DNA of 64,000 bases from assembly GCF_030269925.1 (NCBI RefSeq), contig NC_085129.1:15553501-15617500 (forward strand), written 5' to 3'. Positions 11,178-22,952 of the stretch are shown here, piece by piece. The notes below the pieces were generated by a model. The model was not told the origin of the DNA, did not search any database, and saw only the letters and a program-made list of their open reading frames with translations. Numbering within the stretch: position 1 is the first letter of the stretch; each line of letters begins with the position of its first letter. Source of the DNA: Bombyx mori. Lineage: Eukaryota; Arthropoda; Insecta; Lepidoptera; Bombycidae. A program made the translations under genes and the position numbers.

Positions 11178-11435
11178 CTAGTTGACGCGGCAGACTTCGT
11201 AGTGCCTCAATCGATAAATAAAATACCTAAACTTTTGTATAAAATAAACTTAAAACAAACAAAAGGAATCCGTCCGACGGGGGACACATCAAAGGGAAAA
11301 CGAAAATTGTTATTTTTATTTAATTCCGAGCATTTTCATATTTATTTACCTTTTAAACCTTCTCTGGACTTCCATAGATCATTCAAGACCAAAATTAGCC
11401 AAATCGGTCCAGCCGTTCTCGAGTTTTAGCGAGGC
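11178..11435 (-). mobile_element. Helitron-like element, family H3, copy 1
   Basis: CTAG at 11178 is followed by 'gacgcggcagacttcgtagtg', 'aacaaaaggaatccgtccgac' and 'gccaaatcggtccagccg'. The inverted counterpart lies at 60830-61082. The phrase 'ccaaatcggtccagccgttctcgagttttag' is typical of lepidopteran Helitron 5' halves. Confidence 0.65.
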
Positions 11436-11442
11436 TGTATAG

Positions 11443-11520
11443 ATGTCGAAGACAGAGCAAAGTGGAAGAGTAAAGTAAGGAAAGCTGACCCCACCACCAT
11501 GTGGGCTAAATAGGTGGAAA
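11443..11520 (+). mobile_element. LINE reverse-transcriptase C-terminal stub
   Basis: The frame reads EDRAKWKSKVRKADPTTMWA then K and a stop at about 11510. The W(K/R)xxVRKADPTTxW ending is the usual C-terminus of a common lepidopteran endonuclease/reverse-transcriptase LINE (RTE-like). Only the last codons survive. Confidence 0.55.
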
Positions 11521-12626
11521 GATAGAGAAAGAGTATTAAAGTGTAGCGCCCCTGTTCTGACTGCACCTATCAGCACCCATCAAATGCCGTAAATAATATG
11601 CTTTATTTCCTTAACATTACGAAGACAATTTAACAGAATGCGTTGTATTGACATGTCGATATCCGAACTCACATCGAAGCGTACAAATATCGGTATTAGA
11701 CCACTAAAAACTCTTGATGTTTATCTGTCGTGACCAAATTAAATGGACCCAACCTCCTATCTCACTACTTTCGTTGGGCTTGTCGTTTATCTGGAAATGT
11801 CTAGGACCGTGACAGCAGGAAATTGATGTGTGTCTATGGGGTGACTTGATCCTGGAGTGAGTTAAGCGTAATATAGGAACGATGCTTGTTTACAGTTGGC
11901 TTACGATTTTATCGGTTGTACACTATTGACATCTGAAATGCCTTCAGAACACAATGTCACCTTTAGAGCATCCCCACTGAAAGTTTTGTACTTATGTAGA
12001 AACAAAGATTTGACGTATAGTTGGGAATACATTCTAAATATAAAATATATTTATTTAAAAAAAAATCGGTTGTCTGTAAAGTCGGTTTACTGACGATACT
12101 TGAACGTGACAACGTCATAAGAAAATACCGATGGAATGGTTTCATTTTTCTAAAGATTCTAAGAATTCTAATTTTATTTCTTTGATAGATATTTTGTATG
12201 GACAATTGACACCACATTAACTTTTCACTGAACTTCATACTTGACGAAAACATGTAAATGTATTATTGTATAGCAGCTGTCCACGCGGATGCATCGCTCA
12301 CTCTAGTAGGAGAGAGACAGATGTCGAACGCTGCCGAACGCGAAGGCCGATTGTGCCTCTTTGTCGCTTGTTGCGCTTTCTCGCTCGCACTTCAAGTCTT
12401 AAATGGAACGCCTCAATGAGTCATGTTTTTTCGTGCGTGCAGCCGGCTCCATCGAATTATAAGACGTTATCACCTCAAAATGGACGGGAACAATGGAAAT
12501 ACGAGTAATTATGGAATACGAATTCCGTCGCAGTATCTGGCAATGTCGCATAACTGGCTCACAACATTAATGATGTGTGCGGAGTGAACACTACAAACGA
12601 ACGCACGACTCGTTATTGGTATTGGT
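11521..12626. other. No recognised gene
   Basis: Several frames of 65-96 codons show no domain and no splice-bounded pattern. Confidence 0.4.
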
Positions 12627-12812
12627 ATTTTTTTATTGCTTAGGATGGATGGACGAGCTCACAGCCTGGTGTTAAGTAATTACTGAAGCCCGTAGACATC
12701 TACAACGTAAATGCGCCACCCACCTTGAGATATAAGTTCTAAGGTCTCAAGTATAGTTACAACGGCTGCACCATCCTTCAAACCGAAGCACATTACTGCT
12801 TGACGGCAGAAT
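12627..12812 (-). repeat. Bm1-type SINE, truncated
   Basis: Runs from T-run and 'attgcttaggatggatgg' to 'cttgacggcaga'. It is cut off about 17 bp before MITE family B begins. Confidence 0.85.
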
Positions 12813-12828
12813 AAAAAAAATATATATA

Positions 12829-13193
12829 TCATCAGGGACGCGCCCTGGCTACCTCAAGGGTATGTACCCTCATACTATTTTTTTTCTGACTTCCTCCAAT
12901 TTAAATTTTTATTTCTGCCTCCTTCTTGCCCCCGACCTCACCTCCAGCCTTTACTGATGCGAACGATCCGAGTGTTTTGGTTTAAGGGGTAGTACGGTAG
13001 TAGTTAGTTAATAAAGAGAACAAAAAGTAAAAACATCTTAAGCCGCGTTGAGCACTTTTTGGTCGGGGAAAATCTTATGGGTTCGCGCTACCGACATGTT
13101 AATTGTATATTTGAGACAAGATAACATATATATATAATAAATATTAGTATGAGGGTACATACCCTTGAGGTAGCCAGGTCGCATCCCTGATGA
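12829..13193. mobile_element. MITE family B with ~49-bp terminal inverted repeats
   Basis: The left arm (12829-12877) begins TCATCAGGGACGCGCCCTGG and the right arm (13145-13193) ends in its reverse complement (CCAGGTCGCATCCCTGATGA). The arms differ at only a few positions. The 267-bp interior has no coding frame. No transposase is present, so it is a non-autonomous DNA element. Flanks are AT-rich and the target-site duplication is unclear. Confidence 0.8.
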
Positions 13194-15227
13194 ACCAATC
13201 GACAGTAACGGTGCGGAATGCTCTGGGCTCAAGGTTAAGCTAGCTAAGAGTATTGTCCTTAATTCATCACAACACAATAGTCCCTCTCATTCACGGCAGC
13301 CTCGAATTTCGACAAGCGCAGTGAATAATGTTAACGTTATAATAACCGTTACGAAGGGCTCTATGCTATTGTGAGGTGCGTAATAATATCGTTACAGCAC
13401 TTAGACCTTCGGGGCTCTCGCATTTCTATGGTGTGTTCTCGTGCTGAGTTATCATAAGGTTTTGCGTTCACTAGACTATTTAGTTCCACACTACACACAC
13501 TATTGGCAGGATGCCTGGAAAACGTTCTAGTTTGAAAGTTCCGATGTCCATGATTACAATCATTTTGTGGTTTCGACCGTCAATCTCAATGTGTGTTGTC
13601 TTTAATAGGGGATAGGGCGTCAATTGGTTTGCATAATTTAGTAGTATGGAGGTTCGTATGTAAGCACTAAAACATTTAAAAACATAACGTCTTTCCTGAT
13701 TGGAAGAGTAAAAATAATTGTTTCCTCTGAGTCTGCAGACGGACGGACGAGTTCACAGCCCATCTTTTATTAAGTGAAAGTCACGGACACAAAATGAACG
13801 TGAAAATCCACCATGAGTAATGAGACTTTGACCGTTGTTGAAGACGTGTTGCCTTGAAGAGTTGTTAAAACCTATGATGAAAATTAAATGAGAAATCATT
13901 GCCAAGCGCTTATGGATTAATAGGTAAGGCGGTAAGATATAGCTACGGCTTGAGAGAGATGTACTTGTTATTATAAGGTATAATGAATCCAGCATAAAAA
14001 GCATTAGTTTTACACACATCCAAACAAATGTCCGATATACCGAAAAACATCCGATAATTAGTAATATTTCGCTATTAGTGATAGTCCAACAATCAAGCAA
14101 GTTTTTCGATCTACAAGAGTATTGACTAAAAGCCTCATAAACTATGGATCTAGGGAAATGTTCTGCTAGAGCCAAGTGGACGTCGCTGTTTACTTGAAGA
14201 GCTCCTCTAACAATGTGCTGATGTTTGAGTACGTTCGTTTATGTAATAATCGTAACAGTAACTAGGTTTGAAGTAATTGAACACATTTCGGCGATAGCTG
14301 TGTGCGCCACACCACACTCGGAATAGTGAATACACTCGGAGAACATTCGATCCTGTATAATAACAGTTACCAATTCAGAGAGTATATATTGTTTGCGATG
14401 GCGAAGGAACTTTAGCGCGTTACGATAAAACTGGGCAAGGCTTTAAGGGCGGAAAGGCTGCTATTAGGGCTGCTTTTTTGTTGGTGAAGACGTTCCTTTC
14501 TGGTAACGCAACCGAACCCTCGACTGGCGTATAATTTGCTCATCATACCTTGTTGTCCCAATTCATGGGGTTAGTTCGCTAAAAATAATTTGAATTCAAT
14601 ATCAGTGGTACCAACAGAGAATCAACCCCGTTTTATCCGTATCCGGAATTGTGTTTAAGAATTATCGTATCATCATACGCCAAGTTGTACGGCACTTCGA
14701 CCTAATCAGAAATATTTTTCAATGTAATCGTGTACACCAATAATTATTAATTTTATCTTGAAGCGTGACTTGTCTGAATGAGCTCCCGTGAACGATTAAT
14801 ATCGCAAAGGCCGTGAGCTAGCCCGCAAATTTGCAACAAAAAGAAAACTAGCTCTCCTTGTTAGCCCAATTTGTAAAGAGCATGCTAGAATTTTAGTCCA
14901 TTTTAGAGAATGCATTTATGCTTCAGCTATCCCTTGAACGAGCAAGGATCAATAGAGAAATAGAAAGTACGAAATCCATGCAAATTGATCGTTTGTTTGG
15001 AAGAGAATTTAATATGAATATAATTGCATTCCAGCGGTCTGTGCGTGGCGCCGAGACGGACACATAGCTTGATTAATATCAAGGGCTATCCTACGATATG
15101 GGCTAATCGATGTTAAGAATGACGTGACGGTTACAGTGATGCTTACATACCATAGTATGTGGATTTCGGTCACTTGTAACTAAAGCGTTAGTTAAACTAC
15201 AATAAATATGGCAAAATAAAGTTTTAT
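13194..15227. other. No recognised gene
   Basis: About 2 kb of unassigned sequence. A minus-strand frame of 140 codons at 13753-14175 has no recognisable domain. A short Bm1 relic lies at 13738-13795 ('gacggacgagttcacagcccatc'). Confidence 0.4.
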
Positions 15228-15432
15228 AAAGAAACCGGCTTTCGGATGAGTTCCCTCCCACCGTGTTTCTCGAGCGCAATAACATGTCCTTCTTCAAACG
15301 TGGCTTGTGAGAGTATTGAAGGGTAGACAGCGGCTTGGCTCTGCCCCTGGAAATTTGATGACGTCCATGAGCGACTGTAACCACTCACCATCAGCTGACC
15401 GCTTATTCTTCTGCCTACACGGGCAATATTTT
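15228..15432 (+). mobile_element. Jockey-like LINE 3' end
   Basis: Sense blocks 'aataacatgtccttcttcaaacg', 'cggcttggctctgcccctgg', 'gtaaccactcaccatcag' and 'ctgcctacacgggcaat' follow the same order as the reverse complement of 41898-42110. It is 5'-truncated and ends at the T-rich tract near 15432. Confidence 0.65.
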
Positions 15433-15636
15433 TTTTTACCAGTAATGGATGTTTAATTAAACCATTACTTACAAGTCTCCAAGTACAAATGCCTTTGTTT
15501 GAGTTACGCAAGGAAGATACGAGTGGCTTTAATTAAAAAGTGCAATATCATTGCTCTCAGAGTAGCTAGTGTTGCTGTGGGGGCCAGGTTGTACTTTTAA
15601 CAATAATAAACACTAGGCAATGACTAATTCCATAAA

Positions 15637-15651
15637 ACTGGTGGTAGGACC
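15637..15651 (+). repeat. Duplicated Bm1 5' edge
   Basis: The 15-bp ACTGGTGGTAGGACC that begins the next SINE also occurs here, 25 bp upstream. This is a small duplication at the insertion edge. Confidence 0.7.
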
Positions 15652-15661
15652 ATAGGTTTTT

Positions 15662-15905
15662 ACTGGTGGTAGGACCTCTTGTGAGTCCGCACGGGTTGGT
15701 ACCACCATCCTGCCTATTTCTACCGTGAAGCAGTAATGCGTTTCGGTTTGAAGGGTGGGGTAGCCGTTGTAACTATACTGAGACCTAAGAACTTGTGTCT
15801 CAAGGTGGGTGGCGCATTTACGTTGTAGATGTATATGGGCTCCAGTAACCACTTAACACCAGGTGGGCTGTGAGCCCGTCCAACCATCTAGCAATAAAAA
15901 AAAAA
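15662..15905 (+). repeat. Bm1-type SINE, 5'-truncated
   Basis: Runs from 'actggtggtaggacctcttgtg' to 'ccatctagcaataaaaaaaaa'. Well conserved. Confidence 0.9.
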
Positions 15906-16940
15906 CTTTAACGCCTTATTTAGTAAATTTAGTACCACTTATGGTTCTCCTTCGATGTCTCATCCTCGTGATATTCTGTTAACTTTTTAATGAAAAATTT
16001 GAAATAAAATCGATTGAACCAAAAAAGTCGAATTTTTTTTAGGTATGTACGCCCGCACTCCACTTTAAAACAAGATTTTATTAAAAGCCAAAACCAACGA
16101 TCCTGTACTTACAGTGCTTAGTAACCGATACAACGATATTGTTCTAAACGTAAATGATCAAATACTTGAAGTATAATTTGTTTTCGAATCTAACTCAAAG
16201 CGGTTTCAATACAAACCGGTCTTTAATTACGGAACTTCGATACAAACGGAGAACCAATAGTCGAGCTTAGAGTCGCCAATTTAGAGAAGTCGACGAGTAA
16301 GTTTAGTCACTAGTAGTGAAGAAGTGTAAGATGTTGACACGAAGTTTATCTTTGTAGGGTTATTTGAAAACAAGTGGAAGTCAACTAAATATTTTTGTAC
16401 TGCACAGGTGTGTGAATACGCTCATTCTTCACCTGGTGTCGGGTCGTTATCCACAACTACTTCTTTATAATGATGACTAAATATTTCAACTGAAAAAGAG
16501 AATCTACGCTACTTTTTAGTGCAAGTGTTATACTTTGTTCCTGTGTAATTAGAATAATTTATAATACTACTTTAATATATCCCTTAAATTTCACAAGTGT
16601 GTACATATTTAAAAGTGTAATTACAATATATGTTTGTTTAATTACACTTTGATACGTTGAATGTTTTTTTTTTATATAAAAAAGTATATATTATTAAAAA
16701 TTTATAAATTTTTATTTTACACCAAGTGAAAGACTATTTATTGGTAGCGTACGAAGGGTATTGTAAATAATTTGTGCAAGTGAATACTGACTTGTACTAA
16801 GTAGTTCAACTCAGTAAATCACGCATCGTTGCATCGTTGAGTCGTCAGGAAAGTGCGGTCACGATATTACTACACTTAAATGTACTTTTATAAAACTCTG
16901 TAGTTTTGACAGTCGAGAGGGATCAATTAAAAATCTGAAC
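15906..16940. other. Downstream flank of SSP1, no gene seen
   Basis: Very AT-rich. No ORF, repeat family or RNA gene was recognised. Confidence 0.5.
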
Positions 16941-16954
16941 TAGCAAATGAATGT

Positions 16955-16960
16955 TTTATT
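16955..16960 (-). terminator. Polyadenylation signal of SSP1
   Basis: AATAAA on the minus strand, about 40 bp past the SSP1 stop codon, the expected position for a short 3' UTR. Confidence 0.8.
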
Positions 16961-17000
16961 CAATAATTTTCTGGTTTAGGTTAGGTACAATGTCGTGTGA

Positions 17001-20000
17001 TCAGTTCATCATGCTGCTCATCATCATGACGTCTTTGTAAGTCCTCTTGACCAGCATGTCCGAGTCCAGGTAGGTGAGATCGTCCTTCATCATGACCATC
17101 TCCGAGGTGTCCACGGTCTTGCTGGTGTTCGACATGCCGAGGTCTTTTCTGTAGATCATTACGTCAGCGAACTTCATGTTGTTAGTGAAGAAGCTCGCCA
17201 TGTCAATCGGTCTGTCAAATGGATATCCGAGAGGCATGGTGGAGATACATGAGCTCCAGCGACAAGCACAACGGTCCTTCATCATGGTCATGTCCAATGT
17301 GGGCAAGAGCATACCGGTGCGGACCGGCGACACGATGACGTACATCTGCATCTCCAAACCTCCAATCGTACCGAGGGGCAGCATAAGTCTCTGAGGGAAT
17401 CCGTTGCGAGACTTGCACCACCAGTCCTTGACCATTGTCTGGCCATCTCCGGAAGGCATCATTTCGCTTTCCATTACACGACGAGTCGAAAGGTACTCTG
17501 GGATAAATCCTTGCATATCCATGGAGCTACGGACGATGGTGTTCTTTCCGTTGACCAGTTTGTACATAAAGCTGTCCAGCTCGAACATGTCGAGGCGTTT
17601 GTCGTTGACGCTCATGAGCCTGCCCATGCAGTCGTACTTGGGACCCAGGAAGATGCGGACCACAGCATCGACAGTTTTGTCGGACATGACATCAATCGAC
17701 ACCTGGAACGGATGGTGATTGAGGCGGCGCATGCGGGCCATAAAGGTCATATCGGATGTCTTGTTCTGCATCTCAGTTGCGTCCAGGTACATAGCGTTGC
17801 TAATGTCCATGTCGTACTCATCAACGAATGTGACCAGCTCATCGGTGGTAATTTTCTCCACTTTGACTCCGGGGAAGCTGAACTGTTCGCGAGTATATTT
17901 CGGGAGCATGTTCTTGAAAACGGTGAAGATGTTGCAAACTCGTTTCATGATCATCCAGAAGACAGGATCGCGGAGACAGGTAGTGTACATGTCCAAGGAA
18001 GTCGGCACGTAGGTGTACCTACAATATATAATTGTTAGTGTTATTTTGTTTTATTAAGTTATAAATATATATAGTTATTAAGCTGGGTACAGCTAGTCCG
18101 CTTCGCTGGGCATTTAAAATTAACATAATTATTTCTCACCCCCACAAAGATTCTCATTATTAACGCCCCTGCAACTGGTGTAGGGAGTCCTACACTTATA
18201 TAAATCCTATCCATTATGTACATGTATTTTCTACATGGATACCAAGTTTCAAGTCAATCGGATGCATGATTCCATAGTTATAACGGAACATCCAAAGACC
18301 ACTAGATTTATATATTAGTATAGATAAACGGTACATGCTACTAAAACCATACAAAAACTTCAAGATACTGACTTGTCCATGTTGTATTGGCCATAGCTCA
18401 GCATTTTCTTCATCAAGTTGGTCAAGTGGATAACTTTAGCATCGTCGCCAACAATTTCTAGGCCACCGAGGACCAGACGGGCGAGGTTTTCAATGTCCTC
18501 AGACTTCTTCAGGCTTATAACAGTGCCGTCACGCTGTCGAAAACACAGAAGTTTTTACTAAAAACATCATTATTTAACGAGTTCTTACAACCGTTTTCCT
18601 CTTTAATGTGTTCCGGACATTTCAATACTGATCCAAGCGATATGATCATGGGTGGAGGGCGCAAGAAAGGTACCGTCTAAACGCCTTGTAGTTCATTTTA
18701 GGTGTTACCAATGAAGTCGAAGGCCCGCATCGGCAATATACACTTACGGTAGCGACAGTTTTTACATCGTATTTGTAATTATAATGATAGTTACAAGAGT
18801 TGAATACAAAGTGGACTTGGCGCAAACAAAAATATAGTTACATATTGATCGAGTTAAGCCCTGATCCCAGTCATGAGTGAGTTGAGTGCACTGATGATCG
18901 AGGTTTGATTGGTCAAATCAAGTTTTTACTTTAGAACCAATTATACAGTTCGCAAAGATTTCAGATTGACATCTTACAAAATACAATACTTACACGCTCG
19001 ATCTTTCCAGTAAGGATACCCTCTCGGATCATCATTTCAACATCATCCATCATCTGCTTCATCTTGAGGTTATCTTTCGTGGCAACGACCATGTTGTTCT
19101 GGCGGACGGGCATTTCATCACCGCTGGGAAGACGGATTTTAGGCCAGTAACCGGTCTCTAGGGGCTCGTTCCACATCATAGGCTTAACGTCACACATCTT
19201 GTGGCTCAGACGTTCCAGTCTCATTCTAGCTAGGAGTTGCTGGTTGGCGTACATCATGATCTCGCCACGACGCTCCTTGTTTATGCCGTATGCGTCGTCG
19301 GTCATCCAGAACGGATAGTTCATGTGGAGGTAGTACATGTAGGTGTTAAGGTCGACGTCCTCCATGAAATAGGACATAACATCGTTTTGGGATAAAGAGC
19401 GGCGGACTCCCTTACGCCAGTCAATCACTACCAAATTGTCGTCAGTAACCGTGATGCCGTAGTATTTCCAGAGGACCGGGTCCTTGGCGGCTTTAGTCAT
19501 CTTCATCATAAAGGCTTTACTGATGACATGGCTGTCAACGAAGAAGTAGGGATAGATCTCGTAAGGAGCGGGCAGGTAGAGACCCTTGCAGTCGGTTCTG
19601 TGGAAGCACGCGGCAGTAAAAGCGTAGACGAACATGCCTCCGTTGATCCTTTCTCTCATCCAGCACGCAGTCCTCATGAAAACATCGAAGTCCTTAGCGT
19701 AGTAGAGGACTCGGAAGACTTTGACGGCTTCTTCCATTTGGAGCTCGTTGGTGTGGACGAAGGTCTCTCCACGCGGGAGCATGCCCATCTTATACATCTC
19801 CATGAACTGCTTAACGACATCGACATTCTAAACGAAGAAAAAAAACTGTTATACAGCCAATCATAAAATTACACATTCAATCAGAAATAATTCATTGCAA
19901 TTGCACTAGTGCCGTGTAAGATATCGATATATTTAGGAGACAATGCCCAGAACTGCACTGATTATAGTCAAATTACTAATATAAAAATGATTATATACCA

Positions 20001-21769
20001 TTACATTATTCAAATGTTGGTTTATCATAAGACACGAGTTTTCGAAACTCACAAGATAAACTACTACGCCTTTATATCTTATCCTTGAAACGGACAACTA
20101 CTTAGCCACAGAAATACTTAAGTTAGTAAGCAGTAAGTTGACGGCACTAACGTAGGCTCTGTGCTGTGTCATTTTGTATTTAAGGTACCGGTAATAATAA
20201 TTATAGTTATCGACGAGTAGGAGACAAAATATCTGACAAAAGCATGAATCGCGCTAACGGTGATTTCAAAGATAATCTGCGTATAGGTAGGTATACCAAG
20301 ATTCCAACCATGACCCTGGAACCGACGTCAAGGAACACTTGTTGACAGATTTTCTTAGAACAGTCGTTTCCCGTAAACAAAAAATACCATCTTTTGTTGT
20401 CTGAACTTGTAGATATTGTACTGCGTATGAAGTTAAGACATGTTTCCTATGATTACTAACCATGTACTTGTCGCAACTTTTCTCGATGTTATACTCCTTG
20501 GCGATCTCCTTGATGTCCTCAAACATGGTCGGCTGGAGGATATGGTCAAGCAGCTTCATGATGCAAAGCTCCTTCATCTTCATGTCAAGGTTTACTGCAT
20601 AACCAAGATAATGTTTTAAAGTCGGGAATTAGTCAGTTTGATGATTTAGATTGGCATAGATAGGTAGAGATGAGCTCATTGTCCACGTGGCTTTAATGAT
20701 TATCGGAGCTCTTTGATAACATCATTACAAAATGAATATGGTTCCTGTAAGTAATATAACGCTTATCATACTCCTTTTTTTTAACGCTGCGGAATCCATT
20801 CACGGATACCCGGTCGAGGGGGGTAACGGACTGGGTTATGACGGATTCCGGCGCCTCCTGAGAGGAAGAGGGGGAGAAGAGAAGGACCGAGGTCCTCCAC
20901 CTCTCCCAATTTCTCACAGGATACTGCGCCTTGAAAAAAGGCGCGCGAGGCACTTGCCCCGCACAACCGACTAGCGACTAAACCCCATCGAGCTCCACCA
21001 CACCGGCTACACGAAACTTCCGGTATCGCAGTGCGCGCTTATCATACCCCTAAAACACACACGCACGGTTTTCTGGAAATAGGTAGGACAGGGCAATGTC
21101 TACACGGATCATCACCGTGTCACCGTGGAAGTCTTTCGTATGACATGCATTAGGTACAAAAATATATAAAAGACCTTACTACACCTGTTCCAGATTTGAA
21201 TCATATGCTTCTAAAAGGCCCCCAAGGGAAGCGAAACCTACTGCTTCCAATTACGAAACCGAAACAACATAACGCCGAATTGGTTATTTGTACTTAATGT
21301 ATTTAAATGACTTTTAATGTGTAATGTGATCAATATTTCGGCAGTTTATGTGGGAAAATGATTGCTTGTTTCGTCTTTGGTAAAAAGAAATTGCTGATAT
21401 CCATATGCCACGGTGAATATTTTAAATTATATGGAAAGCAGGTTGGTCTGCCTTCGATGGAAAAAAAACCAGCTAATTCACAAAATAGATTAATATTTAA
21501 ATTAATTCAAGGTATAACATTCAAAAGGCTTAACTCCCCAGCACCACTAAGCTACCGCCTCACAATTACTAATTTTTTCTAAAAATAAAATGAAGCTCCT
21601 GGCCTACCCGTCAAAATATCCCAGAGACGCCAAATTAATGTGAAGATTATATAATATTATACTTGAACTCACCCATTGGTTCCTTGGTGAAGACCATCGT
21701 CCCGTAGCCACCACTAATCGCTGAGGCTGACGCCGCGGCCAAGCAGGCCAGTAGTACTAGAACCCTCAT
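17001..21769 (-). CDS. SSP1: Sex-specific storage protein 1 (methionine-rich hexamerin)
   Basis: Secreted haemolymph storage hexamerin made by the larval fat body, abundant in females and taken up again as an amino-acid reserve for metamorphosis and egg formation. Five exons on the minus strand: 21769-21673, 20594-20461, 19827-18994, 18533-18373 and 18018-17001. All introns are GT-AG. Their lengths (97, 134, 834, 161, 1018 nt) join into one open frame of 747 codons plus TGA, the length known for silkworm SSP1. The ATG is the first one after the TATA/initiator. It opens a signal peptide (MRVLVLLACLAAASA). Family layout places the haemocyanin N domain at about 30-155, M at 155-435 and C at 440-700. 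Copper chemistry is not expected in hexamerins. Methionine is very frequent, with a C-terminus of DVMMMSSMMN. N-glycosylation sequons NKT and NTS are present. The gene looks intact. Introns carry a LINE (intron 1), a repeat fragment (intron 2) and a Helitron (intron 4). Confidence 0.96.
18093..18324 (-). mobile_element. Helitron-like element in SSP1 intron 4
   Basis: Minus-strand TCTATACTAAT start at 18324 and CTAG end at 18093-18096, with 'cttcgctgggcat' and 'gtttcaagtcaatcggatgc' inside. It fills most of the 354-bp intron and leaves both splice sites untouched. It is a different subfamily from the H1 copies. Confidence 0.65.
20227..20282 (-). repeat. Repeat family D fragment in SSP1 intron 2
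   Basis: The block 'atatctgacaaaagcatgaatcgcgctaacggtg' is a diverged match to the repeat at 23131-23262 and, inverted, to the direct repeats at 41263 and 41703. Confidence 0.45.
20760..21050 (-). mobile_element. 5'-truncated retroposon in SSP1 intron 1, with TSD
   Basis: The GC-rich insert 20775-21035 has a T-run at its plus-strand left end (A-tail on the minus strand). It is flanked by 15-bp direct repeats 20760-20774 and 21036-21050 (CGCTTATCATACTCC and CGCTTATCATACCCC, one mismatch). Minus-strand text includes GAGCTCGATGGGGTTTAGTC, like R1-clade LINE 3' UTRs. No coding frame remains. Confidence 0.75.
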
Positions 21770-21795
21770 GTTTGAAGAACTCCTGAGTGCACACT
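21770..21795 (-). promoter_or_regulatory. SSP1 5' UTR and initiator
   Basis: An arthropod-type initiator TCAGT lies on the minus strand at 21797-21793, with the A at 21795 the likely start. This gives a 26-nt leader before the ATG and lies about 30 bp from the TATA box. Confidence 0.7.
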
Positions 21796-21818
21796 GAACA
21801 CAAACCATTCCGTCTGCC

Positions 21819-21827
21819 TATATATAT
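21819..21827 (-). promoter_or_regulatory. SSP1 TATA box
   Basis: ATATATATA on the minus strand, about 30 bp upstream of the initiator at 21795, which is the canonical distance. Confidence 0.85.
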
Positions 21828-21854
21828 GTAACGTGAAACTTGTTTTCACGTTAC
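21828..21854 (-). promoter_or_regulatory. Perfect inverted repeat at the SSP1 promoter
   Basis: Two 11-bp arms (GTAACGTGAAA and TTTCACGTTAC) flank a 5-bp spacer, CTTGT, with no mismatch. The dyad abuts the TATA box and covers about -33 to -59. Its position and symmetry suggest a binding site for a dimeric regulator. Which one is unknown. Confidence 0.75.
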
Positions 21855-21864
21855 TATCCAACCA

Positions 21865-21890
21865 TTATCAGCTCTCGTTACAGCAGATAA
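21865..21890 (-). promoter_or_regulatory. Two GATA-type motifs upstream of SSP1
   Basis: TTATCA at 21865-21870 and AGATAA at 21885-21890 lie about 70 and 90 bp upstream of the start. GATA sites are common in insect fat-body promoters. Short motifs like these can occur by chance. Confidence 0.35.
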
Positions 21891-22952
21891 CCCCAGGGAT
21901 CAACTCTCTTCTTTGTGATTTTAATGCACGGAGATGAGATGATTTTGTAATTTTTATGGATTTTTTCATTTTACTAGCACTTATAGCATTATAGGCCATA
22001 TTTCCGGCGCGGTAACGTGTAGGCCGGCCTAGATCGATCGGTCACTTTTTTCTTTTTAAAATCGGATTTTTGAACCAATAAATACTGATAAATAATTTCA
22101 AAATCACAACAGTTAGGTATCCATTTCTTCTCGATTTGTCAATTGATTTTTGAAGTATCTATTGAGACGAGATTCTACCATTCAAAATTCTTTATGGAAA
22201 TATTCACTTTTTTTAATAATCTCTGTAACAAAATGAATACGGGGGACTTGGGAACTTTCGGGCCAAAAGTTTTGGAGATAGGACGTGTCGTGCAACTACC
22301 ATGATCAATGCATCATGTCGGTCATACGTCAGTCATAACTATATCTCAAGGGTACGACAATCATTACAATACGATTTAAGAAACCTATCAAGGAACGCTT
22401 GTGCACTAAAGAAAATTATAAATTCAATGGTTAATTTACAGGCAGCATGTTATAATGTTGAGGGTCGCTCCAAGATTAGTCCGCTGGGTTTAATTCACCG
22501 TTTTTCTGGACTGAGGTTTGTTTAGGAACCCCTCATAGAGTTTTTATTATGGATTTTGAGTTGACATAAATCATTTAAATTTCTATCGTGGCCCTCACGA
22601 CGTCGTCTAATTGTCGATCGCGATAAAAAAAACTCGAAGTGAGGCGTGCTGTGGTTCTGTTTGTGACGTGTTCGGTTGTCTTGCATGTTCCTGCCGCAAA
22701 ATAATCCTGCCATTGCCATGTCCATCGGCGCAACATTTGTGATAAAATAATAAACATTGATATACAAGACAAATCTATCAAAAACTTATGTGATTCAAAC
22801 TCATATTCTCATTAGTATTTTTTACTTCCGAAATCATTAGTCTTTTATCTTGTAAATCTCGTCTAAATCTCGCGTAAACTTCGCGTGGAGTACCGATGTA
22901 AAAAAATCAATGAAAGACTTTCGTATATATATTGCGTTGACTATTGAACTGC
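21891..22952. other. SSP1 upstream flank, no gene seen
   Basis: No exon of tomosyn and no repeat family was recognised here. Confidence 0.4.

Noticed and set aside
17176..18038. Several plus-strand ORFs of up to 175 codons opposite SSP1
   Set aside because: They are antisense shadows of SSP1 exon 5. The sense frame is contiguous across all five exons.
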